64,000 bases of DNA, from contig OW799236.1 in assembly GCA_941918925.1 (NCBI GenBank), positions 83,974,213 through 84,038,212 on the forward strand, written 5' to 3'. The first letter of the stretch is position 1, and each line of letters begins with the position of its first letter. Under the pieces are notes generated by a model, which worked only from the letters and a program-made list of their open reading frames with translations, had not been told where the DNA came from and ran no database searches. Positions 61,650-64,000 of this stretch are shown piece by piece. A program made the position numbers and the translations under genes. The DNA is from Phyto melanocephala (taxonomy: Eukaryota > Arthropoda > Insecta > Diptera > Rhinophoridae).

Positions 61650-61682
61650 AAGTAATGCATGTTGATTGAACATGCATTACTT
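61650..61682. other. Perfect 14 bp hairpin after a poly-A run
   Basis: AAGTAATGCATGTT (61,650-61,663) and its exact reverse complement (61,669-61,682) are separated by the five bases GATTG. An A-rich run of about 13 bases immediately precedes the structure. Confidence 0.85.
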
Positions 61683-61728
61683 GATAAAAATTGTTTTCGC
61701 AAAAACAGTGCTTATGTATGTATATGTA

Positions 61729-62338
61729 AGGTGACCAACTGTACTCATTAACTGAGTTTTCTACTCTTTTTTCGCAAATCATACTGTTTTCAAATCCTGT
61801 ACTCTGAAAGTACTCATTTGTATAATTTTATACTTTTTTGTATTTCTAAAACATTTTTTTAGATTATTTTATTTCAATCTTATTAATTAAATATTTAAAA
61901 TTACATTGACAGTGATTTGAATTTCACGTGCGGATATTGCTTGCCGTTTCCGGCACAATTTAGAGGCCGTATTATGTACCTGGATAGATGGATACTACAG
62001 ACCTATTTTTCTAACAACGTCAAAATTACATTTGTAAAAAGAGATAAATTTTGAAACTAAAAAATTAGCAGCCCTGTTAATCGTAAAACAGTTATGGTTG
62101 GATTAAAGGCTCTCGAATCACTGTCTTCTATAGTCTTGGATGTCACTCCCATTTTGGTAAAAGATGTCAGAGTCAAAGTCTGGGATGTCATATTTAACAA
62201 ACAAAAGTACATTTCCAAATTGTATGGCACTTTTTTTTATTGATACGCTGCTTTAAATGTGTGTTAAATTTCTTTTATTTTTACCTATGAAATACAAGCA
62301 AACTGTACTATTTTTGAACAAAAAATAGTTGGTCACCT
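61729..62338. mobile_element. TA-flanked inverted-repeat element, 610 bp
   Basis: AGGTGACCAACT begins at 61,729 and its exact inverted copy ends at 62,338. TA lies on both sides (61,727-61,728 and 62,339-62,340). Just inside the ends, GTACTC and AGTACAGT-like words also face each other. The interior has no transposase, so it is a non-autonomous DNA element. The TA duplication suggests mobilisation by a Tc1/mariner- or pogo-type enzyme, but the inverted repeat differs from all the DD41D copies here. Confidence 0.8.
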
Positions 62339-62594
62339 TAGTATATGGTATAGTTAAAGCAAAAAAAATGCAACTGGGTTATGGTCGAAAGGGTCGACCG
62401 TAGTGAATGCTAGTATTTATTATTATACGTTTTTCTTACTTAACAAATATTTCGGACATATTTTATTCTCCTATAATTATTTTGTTTTGAAGTTAAATCG
62501 TTGCTTAACAGGCTGATCGGCAAAAAAGAATGAGTAATAGATTAACATAAGACTTTAGACAAGACAAATTTATTCATCAGGTAATCTCGTTGGT
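62339..62594. other. Noncoding spacer
   Basis: Nothing recognised. Confidence 0.4.
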
Positions 62595-62960
62595 AAACGT
62601 TGTAGTTCAGTGCACGCAAACAGTTAAATGGAGTCCGTATGACACCATTTTGATAAGACCACATCACTCGTCAGTTCCAGTGTATCTCAGAATATATCCA
62701 AGAATAAGAGTGCTAGATCCACCCCGTAGCCGTAAGGTATTTCAGTAGATCATTCAGTCCAACTTTAGATATTGCAGAGAGGCTATCGAGTATATGTTCG
62801 CCCAGAAATCTGTGTCTCTTAGCCTTCAGTGCAGGACTTTCGAAGAGAAGGTTGAAAACCAATTCCTCCTTCTCCCTATCCAGACAGCTGCAACAATTGT
62901 CGTTCTCATGGAAGTCCGAGTCGACTTTCATGTTTGTATAAATCAAGTTCGACATGTGAA
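62595..62960 (-). pseudogene. LINE C-terminal fragment, zinc-knuckle region plus 3' flank
   Basis: An 80-codon minus-strand frame (62,955-62,713) reads KVDSDFHENDNCCSCLDREK, then LLFESPALKAKRHRFLGEHI and LDSLSAISKVGLNDLL. The CCSCL cluster, the (F/C)ESPAL block and the RFLG segment correspond to CRMCL, CECPAL and the following tail of the fragment at 16.7-17.3 kb. The downstream cysteine is replaced by phenylalanine here. The DNA matches the fragment at 59.1-59.5 kb more closely. A segment at about 62,616-62,660 recurs near 21.2 kb and may be 3' UTR. Confidence 0.75.
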
Positions 62961-63184
62961 ATAAATGGGAGAAGAAATATAATTATATTTTATTTATGGC
63001 TTTTGACAGCTGAACTTTAAAATAATCGAAGAAACAAACAAGAGTCGTGCCCCATTGCAAAATTATAAATTGAGTTTATGTATGTATGTTTAAAAAAAAA
63101 AAATAACAATAAATTAATAAAAAAAAAATTATAAAAAAAAGATATAAAAATAATAAGAAATTAATTAAAAAATAATAAAAAAAT

Positions 63185-63560
63185 TTGGTATGGGATTCGA
63201 ACCTACGTTCATTCAGTTTGTCTTGGTGTGAAAAGACGAGGTGATCAAGGCTTTTTCATCATATCTTTGTTGCTTAAAAAACGATTTTTATGATTTTTCT
63301 AATACCAATCTGCTCCCAAATATTTCTGACATTTTGGTTCCTTACACGGGTCTTGAAAATATCTGGGGGCTTCAAAAAGTTGAATTCAACATATTTACAT
63401 ACGGACCGACGTACAGTGCTTAATTGACTTTCCTATTCCTGAGCTTTCAGAAAATATATACTTCATGGAGTCAGAAATTAAAATTTTAGAAATTTCACAC
63501 GGAATGACAAACCTATATATACCCCTACATTCACTGTGAAGTGTATAAAAATAATCAGCT
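63185..63560 (-). repeat. Family B 5' half, minus orientation, diverged
   Basis: Read on the minus strand from 63,560 it has TTTTTATACACTTCACAGTG, TATATAGGTTTGTCATTCCG, CATGAAGTATATATTTTCTG, TTGAATTCAAC and ATATTTTCAAGACCC. It ends with CGTAGGTTCGAATCCCATAC at about 63,188-63,210, a tRNA T-arm-like word. The module order matches the complete family B copy. Confidence 0.65.
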
Positions 63561-64000
63561 GACGCATCAATACTACCCGATTAATAAATTTGCATTGAAT
63601 TTAGAAAATACATAACTTATGTAAAACTTTAACATATATTCCAATATGCTGCAAATGTCATGGAAAAATATTTTTACTCACCATATTTTTTTTTTTGGCA
63701 GTGAGTATAAAAATGTTATTGAATATTGTGTAGAAAATTACTGGAAAAAAAAATTTAATATTCTGGCCATTAGATTTCTGTCAGATATATTAATAAGATT
63801 TGAATAAATAAACTCTAATAAAGATGTAAAAATATTTTTGTAAAATAAAAAATTATCCAAATAATCAGTACCTCGAAATGCAAAGAGAAAAACTTTGTTA
63901 TGGGAGAAAGTCTTTAGATAGTTTCTAAGCAATCTGAAGGAGGTAAATGACAAAAGTATTTTGTTTTAGATATTGTACAGAATTCACTCATCCTCAATAT
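63561..64000. other. AT-rich DNA to the window edge
   Basis: No gene or repeat was recognised. Confidence 0.45.

Noticed and set aside
63185..63215. Possible tRNA gene (GGTTCGAATCCC on the minus strand)
   Set aside because: Only a T-arm-like word is present. No acceptor stem, anticodon arm or D-arm could be formed around it.

Overview
The window looks like gene-poor, strongly AT-rich nuclear DNA of an insect, most likely a higher (schizophoran, perhaps calyptrate) fly. That inference rests on the repeat content: several lineages of insect IS630-Tc1-mariner elements, LINE reverse transcriptase and RNase H fragments, and two abundant dispersed repeats that begin with TATACCC and end with a TTCGGC hairpin. 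I see no host protein-coding gene, no complete tRNA or rRNA and no CRISPR array. It could be intergenic DNA, pericentromeric DNA or part of a very long intron.

Layout. 0-10 kb: an internally deleted mariner-like relic at the left edge, a classical mariner relic near 2.0-2.85 kb, an old antisense transposase relic at 5.3-6.4 kb, and a diverged tandem duplication at 7.7-8.1 kb. 10-18 kb: two fragments of one LINE family on the minus strand, a repeat with units of about 122 bp, and a LINE RNase H/zinc-knuckle fragment. 18-27 kb: mostly plain AT-rich DNA, with a LINE RT relic at 22.3-23.5 kb and a decayed RNase H copy near 26 kb. 27-43 kb is the densest part. It holds repeat family X, transposase relics interleaved with a Helentron-like repeat (family A), a 2.7 kb family A copy carrying a nested deletion-derivative element, a MITE with TAA duplications, and a nearly intact 1,296 bp DD41D element. 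A second copy of repeat X follows, with a 13 bp target-site duplication. 43-58 kb: another family A copy, a MITE, two more deletion-derivative or relic mariner-like elements, family B copies, and a paralogous empty site for the DD41D element. 58-64 kb: two LINE 3' fragments, a 610 bp TA-flanked inverted-repeat element, a perfect hairpin, and a family B copy.

Nothing here works as a pathway. The window is a layered record of transposition. Three points stand out. First, the DD41D element at 39,152-40,447 has both inverted repeats, a TA duplication and a transposase broken by only two visible lesions. Second, two deletion derivatives at 36,991 and 50,098 share one internal junction, so they descend from a common non-autonomous founder. 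Third, families A and B share a modular layout resembling Helentron/DINE-1 elements: a 5' TATACCC motif, its inverted copy before a 3' hairpin, and internal tandem repeats. All family names come from motif recognition by eye and were not checked by search.
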